From the NCBI RefSeq assembly GCF_000759975.1, contig NZ_JNAM01000010.1, positions 1-64,000 of the forward strand: a DNA stretch of 64,000 bases, in the 5' to 3' direction. The DNA comes from Prochlorococcus marinus str. MIT 9302. GTDB lineage: Bacteria > Cyanobacteriota > Cyanobacteriia > PCC-6307 > Cyanobiaceae. The notes below the pieces were generated by a model, which was given only the letters and a program-made list of their open reading frames with translations, did no database searches and was not told the origin of the DNA. Within the stretch, counting starts at the first letter, position 1; each line of letters opens with the position of its first letter. This document shows positions 27,912-36,303 of the stretch, in pieces. Made by a program: the position numbers and the translations under genes.

Positions 27912-28001
27912 TTAGTTAGTTGCTTTTTTCCCCTTTGCAATCATCACTACTGGTACTAAGAGATAGGTGAAGAAAGAGATTAAGAAAATGTCGATGTTCA
28001 T
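27912..28001 (-). CDS. 29-residue membrane peptide (MN...GKK family)
   Basis: ATG at 28001 opens MNIDIFLISFFTYLLVPVVM and ends IAKGKKATN-TAA. The build matches the peptides at 27066 and 30061: MN at the start, FLI, one helix, then KGKK. It starts 8 bases after the stop of the 75-residue gene, so it is the fourth gene of the hli operon. Confidence 0.55.
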   Translation of the reverse strand: MNIDIFLISFFTYLLVPVVMIAKGKKATN

Positions 28002-28009
28002 GGATTTCA

Positions 28010-28237
28010 CTATAAATTTTTTAAATCTTGCTCTATTTTCTCAAGTTTTTTGTTTAGTTCTATTTTCTCCTTCAATAGAGCTTTTTTCTTTAACTGAAGT
28101 TCTTTGTTAAATGGAGAATTGAAGTACTTTTTGTAAGCTAGAAAAAATACAGCCAGTGCTACAACAATCCCTATCGCGCCAATTATGAGTATGGGCGAAG
28201 ATGGAAAATCGTAGAATGGTACAGAGAGTAAAAGCAT
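28010..28237 (-). CDS. 75-residue membrane-anchored coiled-coil protein
   Basis: An N-terminal hydrophobic helix (SSPILIIGAIGIVVALAVFF) is followed by a charged helix (LLKEKIELNKKLEKIEQDL) suited to a coiled coil. Its ATG follows the stop of the second hli gene directly (TAAATG), so the two are translationally coupled. Role inferred: membrane partner or anchor in the Hli operon. Confidence 0.65.
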   Translation of the reverse strand: MLLLSVPFYDFPSSPILIIGAIGIVVALAVFFLAYKKYFNSPFNKELQLKKKALLKEKIELNKKLEKIEQDLKNL

Positions 28238-28498
28238 TTAAACGAAACCTGGAATTATTTGGCCTGTTGTTAAGTAGGCTCCAACAGCAGCAATTAATCC
28301 AAGCATTGCGAATCTGCCATTAATAGTTTCTGCAAGAACTTTTTCTTTTTCGATTGTTTTTACTTTAGGGTTTGAATTTGTCATTGGATTTGAATTTAGA
28401 TAGTTTAAATTTTCGTTTTGAAATTGCTTGGTTAGATAAGCAACGAGGACAGCTGTGAAGAATACCATTACAGCTAAAAAACCTGAAAGAGGAGACAT
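28238..28498 (-). CDS. hli: high-light-inducible protein, long form
   Basis: From ATG at 28498 the protein has 86 residues. It has an extra N-terminal membrane helix (MSPLSGFLAVMVFFTAVLVA), a linker and then the Hli domain (ETINGRFAMLGLIAAVGAYL ending TTGQIIPGFV). Hli proteins bind chlorophyll and carotenoid and protect photosystems in excess light. The start codon overlaps the upstream hli stop by one base (TAATG). A longer frame from 28573 is less likely because it overlaps that gene. Confidence 0.88.
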   Translation of the reverse strand: MSPLSGFLAVMVFFTAVLVAYLTKQFQNENLNYLNSNPMTNSNPKVKTIEKEKVLAETINGRFAMLGLIAAVGAYLTTGQIIPGFV

Positions 28499-28707
28499 TA
28501 AAAAATACCTGGAATAATTTGGCCTGTAGTTACATAAGCTCCCAAAAGTGCAACTAAACCGATCATTGCCCAACGACCATTAATTTTTTCTGCGTTTTGA
28601 GGATATCCATCGTAAGAAACAGATTGATCAACATAAGGACGAGGCTCAGTTGGAAACATATTTTGCCTTCCGCCTGATTCTGTAATTATGTATGAAGAAT
28701 TAGTCAT
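28498..28707 (-). CDS. hli: high-light-inducible protein
   Basis: From ATG at 28707 (MTNSSYIITESGGRQNMFPT) the protein has 69 residues. The Hli domain carries EKINGRWAMIGLVALLGAYV and the TTGQIIPG ending common to island and cyanophage Hli proteins. A frame from 28743 would add a hydrophobic leader with no support. It is the first gene of the four-gene operon. Confidence 0.9.
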   Translation of the reverse strand: MTNSSYIITESGGRQNMFPTEPRPYVDQSVSYDGYPQNAEKINGRWAMIGLVALLGAYVTTGQIIPGIF

Positions 28708-28925
28708 TAAGTTAAGTAATTTAATTGTTAACAAACGTAACATCCTTATTAACTAATGTAAAGAAAAAGGTTAAAAATATGTGTAATTCGGTACTTTTAA
28801 AGCAATATTGATACAGATCCGTAACAAATAGTAATTTATTTTTAAAGTTGAAGCTAATAATTAAAAGATCATGGAGATATGAAAAAGCTTCCTCGAATTT
28901 GTTTTTAATTGATCAAAATTAGAGA

Positions 28926-29075
28926 ATGACAGATCCTATTCTCTACTTGTCAATGATCCTTGGGCTGGGAGGCGTTTATGTCTTAATTGCCTCTTTCAAT
29001 GATGATGACGATGACAGTGATGATGATGGTGAAAAATATTTATTTAATCTCGAATATGCAAAGGGGGGAAGATAG
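28926..29075 (+). CDS. 49-residue membrane protein with acidic tail
   Basis: ATG at 28926 opens MTDPILYLSMILGLGGVYVL, then IASFN and an Asp-rich run (DDDDDSDDDGE), ending AKGGR-TAG. One helix with an acidic cytoplasmic or lumenal tail, which could bind cations. Island gene; no family recognised. Confidence 0.55.
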   Translation: MTDPILYLSMILGLGGVYVLIASFNDDDDDSDDDGEKYLFNLEYAKGGR

Positions 29076-29105
29076 CCTTAATAATACAAAAATACTTCTT
29101 GCGGA

Positions 29106-29201
29106 ATGTTATTTCATTTGGCAATATTAGTAACCGACTCCAAAATTGGCACATCCGAGTTGGATGTTTCCATTAATGGCCAGATAGAACTGAAGGAATA
29201 A
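29106..29201 (+). CDS. possible 31-residue peptide
   Basis: ATG at 29106 opens MLFHLAILVTDSKIGTSELD and ends QIELKE-TAA. It lies just upstream of the SIMPL gene. Too short for firm support. Confidence 0.3.
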   Translation: MLFHLAILVTDSKIGTSELDVSINGQIELKE

Positions 29202-29273
29202 AAGTCAGGGATTTTCTAATATTTTTCTTTCGGTTCAGCTGTTAAAAAGCTCCTACACACATACTGATAAACA

Positions 29274-30059
29274 ATGAAAATTATTAAGAGACTCAGGTCG
29301 CTCCCTGGCGATTCTCTGAGTGTTATACGCCGCACTCCGCCACTTGTCTTCGCAATGGCAGTCTTATCTCTCGGAGGTTTTATAGGCGCCTCCACGGTCC
29401 TTGTGAGAGGGTTCAGAACGGTTGAGAATACTATCACTGTTACAGGTGCAAGTACTGAAAGTTTTGAGAGTGATATTGCAAAATGGTCAGTCCAGGTAAA
29501 GACCTCAGGTAAAACTCAGATTGACTCATTTACCAAGCACAAGGAGTCCATTAATAAGACAATGGAATTCCTTAAAGCAAATGGAATTGAGGACAGCATA
29601 AAGCAGGATGTTTATCTTGGACCTGCGAGTATCAGTGAATATAAAACAAGGAATCCCAAGACTAATGAAATCATTAGAACTGAATGGATTACTTATCAGA
29701 ATATTGAGATTGAAAGTAGGGATGTTTATAACATCCAGAAGACTCACAGTCAGATAACAGAATTGCTTGGGAAAGGGGTAAGGGTGAAACCAAGCCGTCC
29801 TGAATTCACCTATTCAAAGCTGGCTGATAAGCGCGTTGATATGCTTGCGAAGGCAGCAAAGGATGCCAGAGTTAGGGCTGAAGCTATTGCTCTTCAGGCA
29901 GGTTCTGAAGTAGGTGGTTTAAAGAGAGTGAATACTGGAGTTTTTCAGATAACAGTTCCTAATTCCACCAAGGTAAGTAGTTGGGGATCTTATGACACCA
30001 CCACCATCAAGAAAGACATCACTGCGGTTATGGGAGTAACTTTTGCTGTTAAGAAGTAA
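29274..30059 (+). CDS. SIMPL-domain (DUF541) membrane-anchored protein
   Basis: The 261-residue protein has an N-terminal membrane helix (about residues 22-46, PPLVFAMAVLSLGGFIGAST) followed by a SIMPL domain. That domain shows TITVTGASTESFESDIAKW, the long helix region with ARVRAEAIALQAGSEVGGL, and the C-terminal AVMGVTFAVK. It is probably periplasmic; SIMPL proteins are tied to stress responses but have no settled activity. Codon use is richer in G and C than in neighbouring genes, suggesting recent transfer. Confidence 0.85.
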   Translation: MKIIKRLRSLPGDSLSVIRRTPPLVFAMAVLSLGGFIGASTVLVRGFRTVENTITVTGASTESFESDIAKWSVQVKTSGKTQIDSFTKHKESINKTMEFLKANGIEDSIKQDVYLGPASISEYKTRNPKTNEIIRTEWITYQNIEIESRDVYNIQKTHSQITELLGKGVRVKPSRPEFTYSKLADKRVDMLAKAAKDARVRAEAIALQAGSEVGGLKRVNTGVFQITVPNSTKVSSWGSYDTTTIKKDITAVMGVTFAVKK

Positions 30060-30060
30060 C

Positions 30061-30156
30061 TTAGGGAGTCTTCTTTTTTCCTTTAAGAATCATCAGCAAA
30101 GGCAGACCAATAAGCATCAGACTCCCATCAATTAATAAAAAAGTATTCAGATTCAT
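30061..30156 (-). CDS. 31-residue membrane peptide (cassette copy 2)
   Basis: ATG at 30156 opens MNLNTFLLIDGSLMLIGLPL and the frame ends KGKKKTP-TAA. It differs from the copy at 27066-27158 by conservative changes and one inserted lysine. Its start overlaps the stop of the 63-residue gene upstream (ATGA), implying coupled translation. Confidence 0.65.
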   Translation of the reverse strand: MNLNTFLLIDGSLMLIGLPLLMILKGKKKTP

Positions 30157-30344
30157 TTATCCATTCCTTCAGGGGTATCCCAATTAAGGGGTATCCCTTT
30201 TTTAACTGGTTCTTTTTTCATATCATCCATCTCTTTTCTGATTTTGTTATAGTATGCCAACTCTTCTGGATCATCAGAACCAAGACCATAATTCATGGTC
30301 GCTGCAAGATAAATTCTGTGCATCCGGTATGACGATAGTGGCAT
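30153..30344 (-). CDS. 63-residue protein of the duplicated cassette (intact copy)
   Basis: Read from ATG at 30344 (MPLSSYRMHRIYLAATMNYG). A longer frame from 30356 adds four residues. The protein is soluble, with a charged helix (DPEELAYYNKIRKEMDDMKK) and a Pro-rich end (GIPLNWDTPEGMDK). The homologous region at 27155-27346 has the same length but two stops. Function unknown. Confidence 0.7.
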   Translation of the reverse strand: MPLSSYRMHRIYLAATMNYGLGSDDPEELAYYNKIRKEMDDMKKEPVKKGIPLNWDTPEGMDK

Positions 30345-30574
30345 TACTGAAGACAATCTCTGTTAAATATATATGAATTTAAGACAAAATGCTGGTCTCT
30401 GAGAAACCTGTTATTGCAATCGATTACGAAACCCCTTCATAATACACAGGAAGAAGGCGGAAAAGAAAAGAAATTGAGTGGGGACTACTTACTGGATGTG
30501 TGTACATCATCATTGTAAGGACTGAAATAAACCACTCTCAACAACAACTAAACTACTTATATTTGATACGTGGG

Positions 30575-30592
30575 TATGTGTTTAAACACATA
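30575..30592. promoter_or_regulatory. 18-base perfect palindrome
   Basis: TATGTGTTTAAACACATA equals its own reverse complement. It lies about 155 bases upstream of the helicase gene and could be a dimer-binding operator. Confidence 0.5.
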
Positions 30593-30625
30593 ATGCACGT
30601 ACTGTATGTAGGTCCCTAAAGGTTG

Positions 30626-30651
30626 AGTATTAGTATGTTTTGACTAATACT
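30626..30651. promoter_or_regulatory. perfect hairpin upstream of the helicase
   Basis: AGTATTAGT and ACTAATACT arms (9 bases, perfect) enclose an 8-base loop about 95 bases upstream of the helicase start. Operator or leader hairpin; the stem is A/T-rich, so a terminator is less likely. Confidence 0.45.
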
Positions 30652-30745
30652 TTATCCTTTAAAAGTTTTTGACAATTCGTACTCTGAAGTTGATAAATAT
30701 TGTAGATTCAATAATAATAAAACAAAAAAAATTTGTTTTCTGTAA

Positions 30746-33700
30746 ATGGATGAGAATAAAATAAGACCTTATTTTAGAAATTCAAATAGTGAACTAATTA
30801 GTATTGGTGAATCACTCATAAGGCAGAAAAATAAAAGACAGCTTATTTATTTAAAAGAGGAAATTAGTTTTAGAAAAAAAGCTAATTCAATTAAAAAACT
30901 TCAAATAATAAGAGAAAAAATAAATATATTTTTAGAGACCTTATCTTATGAGGAAAAAAGTAAGAAGAGTTTCTTAGATAAATCATCAGAAGAATCAGAT
31001 AGTATTCAATCGAGAAAGGCAGATGAGATGAAATTTAGATCATCTTTTCAATCAAATTTAAGGACTAAGAGAGAAGATAAACCGATTTCGGATTTTAAAA
31101 ATATTTCTAAACCAATAAAAGAGAAAACTAATGATGAAAAAATTAATCGGACAGAAGAATTTAAAGAAACTAAGCCAAGTGAATATAGTGAAATTGAAGA
31201 TGATGTGAATGATCTTGATAAACCTAAAGTTAAATCAAGGGAAATTATTATTCCTGCTGGTTTCTCTTCAATTAAAGACTATTTAGTTTACAAATTAAAA
31301 AATAATACTTCGCAAAATGAAGATCAAAAAGAAAATAATGATGACTCTCTATCTAAAAACTATACAGATCAAGAAAAAAATGTATTTGAAAAAATAAAAT
31401 CTTGGGCAGACGAACTAGTAGATTTGTCTGGAAGAAATGACTTGATAAGTTTTAGACAAACAAAAACCACTTCCTATATCCCATCTGATGAAATAGTTGA
31501 ATCTCTTTTAAATGGAGATTCAGTAAGTGTTTCCGATTTAGAGGATCTTGAAGCTGAGGGCAATATTAAAGGTTCTGTAAAAGAAGCTATTGATAATTAT
31601 GAGCAGTATGGAATAGAGGTTTTTAGTCTTATATCTGGCTTCGCAATCTGGAAATCTGAAATGGTTAGTAATGCATATTCCCCCTTGCTTTACTACAAAT
31701 TATCTATTGATAATCCGAAAGAAAAAAGAATAAAGAATATTACTTTTTCAATAAAGAATATGGAGCCTGAAGTTAACCCTGCTTTAGTACTTCATTTGAA
31801 TAGAAGAATGGGTGAAGAAATTAGTGATGATTTATTGAAATTGGCTCAGCTTGAAGGAGAAGAAATGGTAAGAGGATATCTGCTAGAAGAAATTTCAAAA
31901 GACCTTGAATTCGAAATAGAAGAGGGTTATGCAATGAAAAACTTGCGTTATTTAAAATTTCCAATGGTTAAAGATATTTTGTCTGCTGGCGATGCTTTGA
32001 TGAATAATTTATTAATTACGGCACTAGCTGGAGATAGAAATTCTATGCGAAAGCTTAAAGATGATATTAAGGATGTTGATATCAATGAACCAGATTATAT
32101 TCCTCCTGCGAATGAATTTCTTGTTCTTGATGCAGACTCAAGCCAAGAATTTGCTATAAATTCTGCTCTAAAAGGACAAAATCTTGTAATTGAAGGACCT
32201 CCAGGGACAGGTAAAAGTCAAACAATTACAAATTTAATTTCTAGCTTGATAGCACAAGGTAAAAGTGTTCTGTTCGTCGCAGAAAAAAGAGCAGCTATTG
32301 ATGCTGTAAAAAAAAGGATTAATAAGGTTGGACTGGAAGATTATTTTTTAGATTTGCATTCCATAGATACCTTTATAAAAAGACCGGCAGAATCATTCAG
32401 ACAACAACTTGAAAGTATATTGAGCTATCGAAAAAGAAGAGTTCAAGAGAATAATAATTTAACTAGATCGAGAGATATTCTTGTTTCAAGAAGTCAAGCA
32501 ATGAAAAGCAAAAAAAATATTTGGAATGCTTCTTATCTTGATGTTTTGAATCTTGCGATTAAAGCAAAAAAAAATAATGATTTTGCTCATGATATAACTG
32601 ATCAAGAAATTGATAATCTTAATCCTGAATCTTTAAAAAAGCTAGAAACTTTATTAGCAGAATTATCTAGATTATCTTTAGATATTTTTGTAGATGAAAG
32701 TTTTCCTATGAGATTATCATTCCTAGAATCAAAAATAAGGACTCCTTCTCATATTCAAAAAATTTATATTTCAATAGATAATATTAAAAAAAATATTTTA
32801 GAAATTTATAAATGGAGACAATTCCAAAATGAAACCAATGAATCAAATACTGATTCATTAGAGAAGATATATAAAATTGAAAATTCAGTTTCAGAAGTTT
32901 TGTCTAATCAAATTTTAGATTTGAGTAAAGATTTTATTCTTGAAAAAGAAAAAATTAATTATTTAAGAAATATTTTTAGGAAAAATTTTATATTTAGATG
33001 GTACTTTTTTCTCCGTGATAAATCATATCGAGATTCACTATCGATTTTTAAAAAAATAATATTTAAAGAAAAAGAAAAAAATTATGAAAATATTTTTAAT
33101 GGTTTAAGAATTCTGGATATTAAGAAAAATCTAGAATTAGAAAAAGTCAAAATTATAAATTCATCAAATAATATTTTTGAAGTGATCAATTTATTAAAAG
33201 AAAATTTATCACAGTTGAACAATTTCTTGGATAAGGAATTAAACCAAAATTCAAGCATTGAGAAAATAAAAAAAACCAATGAAATACTTCAGAAAAATAG
33301 AGAATTAATTCCTAATCTTATAAAAATTAACGAGCTTCTAAATGAATTGCTTGACTTAGGCCTGTCACAAGATAATTTATTCGAAAATATTTTAAAAGAT
33401 TTTCAAAATGGATTTTCATATTCCAGAATTTTTCAAAGAGTTACTCTTGGTTGGTGTGATTCAGTAGAAGAATTAATGAGAATTGAAAGTCCTTCACTTT
33501 CAATTTTTAATAGAGATTATCTTGATGATATTGTTGATGAATTCAGAAAGGATGATTCAGAGCATATAGAAAAATCTTTCGTCAGGATAAGTACAATTTT
33601 AGATAATAATGCTTTTGATTCATTAAATAATAATCCCAGCGAGACTCAAATTTTAAGGCAAGAATTAGCGAGGTCTAGGAAGTTTAAACCTGCAAGAGAG

Positions 33701-35068
33701 TTATTTGAGAAAGTATCAAACGTAGCAAAAAAGCTTAAGCCCTGCTGGGCTATGAGTCCTTTAGTTGTTTCTAAAGTAATGCCCTCTTCAGAACCTTTTT
33801 TTGATGTAGTTATTTTTGATGAAGCTAGTCAGATCGTTCCATATGATGCAATTACTTCAATTCTAAGGGGGAAACAAACTATAGTTGCTGGTGATTCCAA
33901 GCAATTGTCACCTACTTCAACAGCATTCTTCGCTACTGGTAATGATGTAAATTCAGTTGCAAATAGCGTTGATGATGATGGATTTAGTGCGGTTGACGAA
34001 ACTGAATCATTGCTTGATGCAGTAAAGGAGGCTTTACCTCCTGTTTATGGAACTAAAAAACTTTTATGGCATTATCGTTCTGAAGATGAAAGATTAATAT
34101 CTTTTTCTAATTGTCATCCAGAACTTTATCAAAAGAAATTAATTACTGCTCCATCGGTTTCATCAAATCCTCCATTTATATATCATCAAGTTGAAGGTGA
34201 TTTTAACGAGATTAGTGGTAAGTCTCCCGAGGCTGAATGTAGAAAAACTATTGAATTATCTATAAATCATTTAAAAACAAAGCCAAATGAAAGTTTAGCT
34301 GTAATTGCTTTTGGTGCTGAGCATGCAAGAAGATTAGAAAAAGAATATCGAAAACAAACAGGAGATGAAGATTTTTCAATAAGTCCTGAAGATCGACCAG
34401 AGGAGAAATTTATTATTCGTCATTTGGAAACTATTCAAGGAGATGAAAGAGATGTTATTTTTCTATCAACCGGATATGGACCAAATAGTGCTGATAAATT
34501 ACGTCAGAATTTTGGTCCTATTAATTTAGATAATCCAAAATTCTTTGGTCTTAGAAGATTAAACGTAGCAATTACAAGAGCAAGAAAAAGAATTGAAATT
34601 ATTTCTACAATTGATCCATATAAATATGATGATAATCAATTAAATCAAGTTAGTAAAAAGGCTTTTATTCAATATTTGAGATATGTAAAAAGTGGAGGAA
34701 CTGATCTTGGTGATTTATCAATAGAATCGGTTCCAATGAATGCATTCGAACAGGATATATATGATTCATTAATTGATAGAGGAATAGGACTTGTTCCACA
34801 ATATGGCGTGTCTGGATATAGGCTTGATTTTGCGGTGCAACATCCTAAAGAAAAAGGTAAATATATTTTGGCAATTGAGGCCGATGGAGCTACATATCAT
34901 TCATCTGATACTGCAAGAGATAGGGACCGAATAAGACAAAGTCATCTTGAAAGATTAGGATGGAAATTTCATAGAATATGGTCTCGAGAATGGTTTAAAA
35001 ATAAAGAGCAAGAAATTGAAATAGCTTTAATTGCAATTAAACAAGCACTAGATGAATATGATTTATAA
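30746..35068 (+). CDS. superfamily 1 helicase fused to a C-terminal nuclease (candidate defence protein)
   Basis: 1440 residues. Residues 1-215 are charged, low-complexity helix. A DUF4011-like segment follows (WADELVDLSGRNDLISF, about 220-236). The SF1 helicase motor has Walker A GPPGTGKSQ (485-492 region), Walker B IFDEASQI (Asp1025-Glu1026), motif III GDSKQLSPT (1049-1057) and motif VI AITRARKR (1275-1282), with a long coiled insertion between Walker A and B. The C-terminus (about 1330-1440) fits a PD-(D/E)xK nuclease of the Vsr/MTES type, with YRLDF (Asp1361) and AIEADG (Glu1378, Asp1380). Such fusions occur in defence islands. Base composition is like the host, unlike the SIMPL gene. Confidence 0.85.
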   Translation: MDENKIRPYFRNSNSELISIGESLIRQKNKRQLIYLKEEISFRKKANSIKKLQIIREKINIFLETLSYEEKSKKSFLDKSSEESDSIQSRKADEMKFRSSFQSNLRTKREDKPISDFKNISKPIKEKTNDEKINRTEEFKETKPSEYSEIEDDVNDLDKPKVKSREIIIPAGFSSIKDYLVYKLKNNTSQNEDQKENNDDSLSKNYTDQEKNVFEKIKSWADELVDLSGRNDLISFRQTKTTSYIPSDEIVESLLNGDSVSVSDLEDLEAEGNIKGSVKEAIDNYEQYGIEVFSLISGFAIWKSEMVSNAYSPLLYYKLSIDNPKEKRIKNITFSIKNMEPEVNPALVLHLNRRMGEEISDDLLKLAQLEGEEMVRGYLLEEISKDLEFEIEEGYAMKNLRYLKFPMVKDILSAGDALMNNLLITALAGDRNSMRKLKDDIKDVDINEPDYIPPANEFLVLDADSSQEFAINSALKGQNLVIEGPPGTGKSQTITNLISSLIAQGKSVLFVAEKRAAIDAVKKRINKVGLEDYFLDLHSIDTFIKRPAESFRQQLESILSYRKRRVQENNNLTRSRDILVSRSQAMKSKKNIWNASYLDVLNLAIKAKKNNDFAHDITDQEIDNLNPESLKKLETLLAELSRLSLDIFVDESFPMRLSFLESKIRTPSHIQKIYISIDNIKKNILEIYKWRQFQNETNESNTDSLEKIYKIENSVSEVLSNQILDLSKDFILEKEKINYLRNIFRKNFIFRWYFFLRDKSYRDSLSIFKKIIFKEKEKNYENIFNGLRILDIKKNLELEKVKIINSSNNIFEVINLLKENLSQLNNFLDKELNQNSSIEKIKKTNEILQKNRELIPNLIKINELLNELLDLGLSQDNLFENILKDFQNGFSYSRIFQRVTLGWCDSVEELMRIESPSLSIFNRDYLDDIVDEFRKDDSEHIEKSFVRISTILDNNAFDSLNNNPSETQILRQELARSRKFKPARELFEKVSNVAKKLKPCWAMSPLVVSKVMPSSEPFFDVVIFDEASQIVPYDAITSILRGKQTIVAGDSKQLSPTSTAFFATGNDVNSVANSVDDDGFSAVDETESLLDAVKEALPPVYGTKKLLWHYRSEDERLISFSNCHPELYQKKLITAPSVSSNPPFIYHQVEGDFNEISGKSPEAECRKTIELSINHLKTKPNESLAVIAFGAEHARRLEKEYRKQTGDEDFSISPEDRPEEKFIIRHLETIQGDERDVIFLSTGYGPNSADKLRQNFGPINLDNPKFFGLRRLNVAITRARKRIEIISTIDPYKYDDNQLNQVSKKAFIQYLRYVKSGGTDLGDLSIESVPMNAFEQDIYDSLIDRGIGLVPQYGVSGYRLDFAVQHPKEKGKYILAIEADGATYHSSDTARDRDRIRQSHLERLGWKFHRIWSREWFKNKEQEIEIALIAIKQALDEYDL

Positions 35069-35086
35069 ATTAAAATTTTAAATTTT

Positions 35087-36154
35087 TTAATTTTTTTCTA
35101 AAAAATTCAAGGCTAAATTTTTCAGGTTAAAAAATTTTAATGGAACAATATATTCATTATTTTTTTCTTCAATTAACCCAAAAATATAATAGCCTCCTAA
35201 CCATCCAATAGTTCCTCCTGATTGATAACCAATACTAATTAAATATGCTTCCTTACATTTATTAGTTAATTGTTTAGCTAGTTTATTGCATGTTTTTAAA
35301 TCTATTTTTTTAAGTATTTTGTAATGTGGTTTGAAATGATCATATTTTTTATTTTTTTCATATCGATTTTTCAGATAAATAAAATTATTAAATGCAACTA
35401 ATTCATATTTTTCTGATTTCTTCTTTCCAAATCCATTTTGAAGAGACCATTTAAAGCAATCATTTAAATTTGTTGTCAATGAATAAACATAATTATTTCT
35501 TCCTTTTATGTGAGTTGGATGTTCAATTTGATAATTAATAGGAATTGTTTTGCCAATATATTTCCCAGGACTAGTTTTAAATTTAATTTTGTCTTTAATT
35601 TTGAATTTCTCTGAATAAAAATTTATTTTAGTATTTTCAAAATGACCGAAGGTTGGTAAGCAAGTTGGAGATATTATTCCTTTTTTAGTTCTCCAACCCA
35701 CAATATTATTATCTTCAAAGTTTTCTTGATTTACACCGTTAATTGATTGAATAGACCATTTACCTGATGGAGTCAAATCATACCAAATTAAACCATCTGC
35801 TAATTGGAATCCTCGCCATCCTAATGAATTGCAGGGAATCTTACTTGTAGTAATTTTTGATACCCATTCTTTTGGGAATATTTGATCGAAACTTTTACTT
35901 CTTAAATATGCTTTTCTTGGTCCATTTTTTAGTTCATCAATTAAAACTATTTTGTAAATACCTTTTAGATCTTTTTTGGCCAATAAATTCTGTATCTTTC
36001 TTCCGAAGTCATGAGCTTCTTGCATTTCATAGTACTTATAGTTTTGATTATATTTTTTTTCATCACAAGTTTGGCTTATAGGAATTTTTGTTTCTGTTTT
36101 TATTGGAAGAGGAATAGAAGATAAAACGAAAACTATCAGTAACTTAAAAATCAT
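35087..36154 (-). CDS. exported protein of unknown function
   Basis: The 355-residue protein has an N-terminal signal peptide (MIFKLLIVFVLSSIPLPI). The mature part has several cysteines (ISQTCDEKK, SKIPCNSLGWRGFQ, SPTCLPTF, LNDCFKW, KTCNKLAKQLTNKC) likely to form disulfides, and a Gly-rich hydrophobic segment near the end (YQSGGTIGWLGGYYIFGLI). No catalytic domain recognised. It is convergent with the helicase gene, stops only 18 bases apart. Confidence 0.65.
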   Translation of the reverse strand: MIFKLLIVFVLSSIPLPIKTETKIPISQTCDEKKYNQNYKYYEMQEAHDFGRKIQNLLAKKDLKGIYKIVLIDELKNGPRKAYLRSKSFDQIFPKEWVSKITTSKIPCNSLGWRGFQLADGLIWYDLTPSGKWSIQSINGVNQENFEDNNIVGWRTKKGIISPTCLPTFGHFENTKINFYSEKFKIKDKIKFKTSPGKYIGKTIPINYQIEHPTHIKGRNNYVYSLTTNLNDCFKWSLQNGFGKKKSEKYELVAFNNFIYLKNRYEKNKKYDHFKPHYKILKKIDLKTCNKLAKQLTNKCKEAYLISIGYQSGGTIGWLGGYYIFGLIEEKNNEYIVPLKFFNLKNLALNFLEKN

Positions 36155-36303
36155 TTAGGAAATTGTTTAAAATTTTGCGAAATTTATTTTGCTAAATATA
36201 TCCTCTTTTTGTAATTGAAACATCTTTATTTAAAAAACGCTTTTAGGTGTAGCGAATTTTTATTTTGTGATTTATGACATAAAAAAACATAAATTATTTT
36301 GAT

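Larger units (their letters stand above)
30357..30745. other. 389-base non-coding region upstream of the helicase
   Basis: No supported gene. It holds an 18-base perfect palindrome and a 9-base hairpin (listed separately) and must contain the helicase promoter. Confidence 0.6.
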
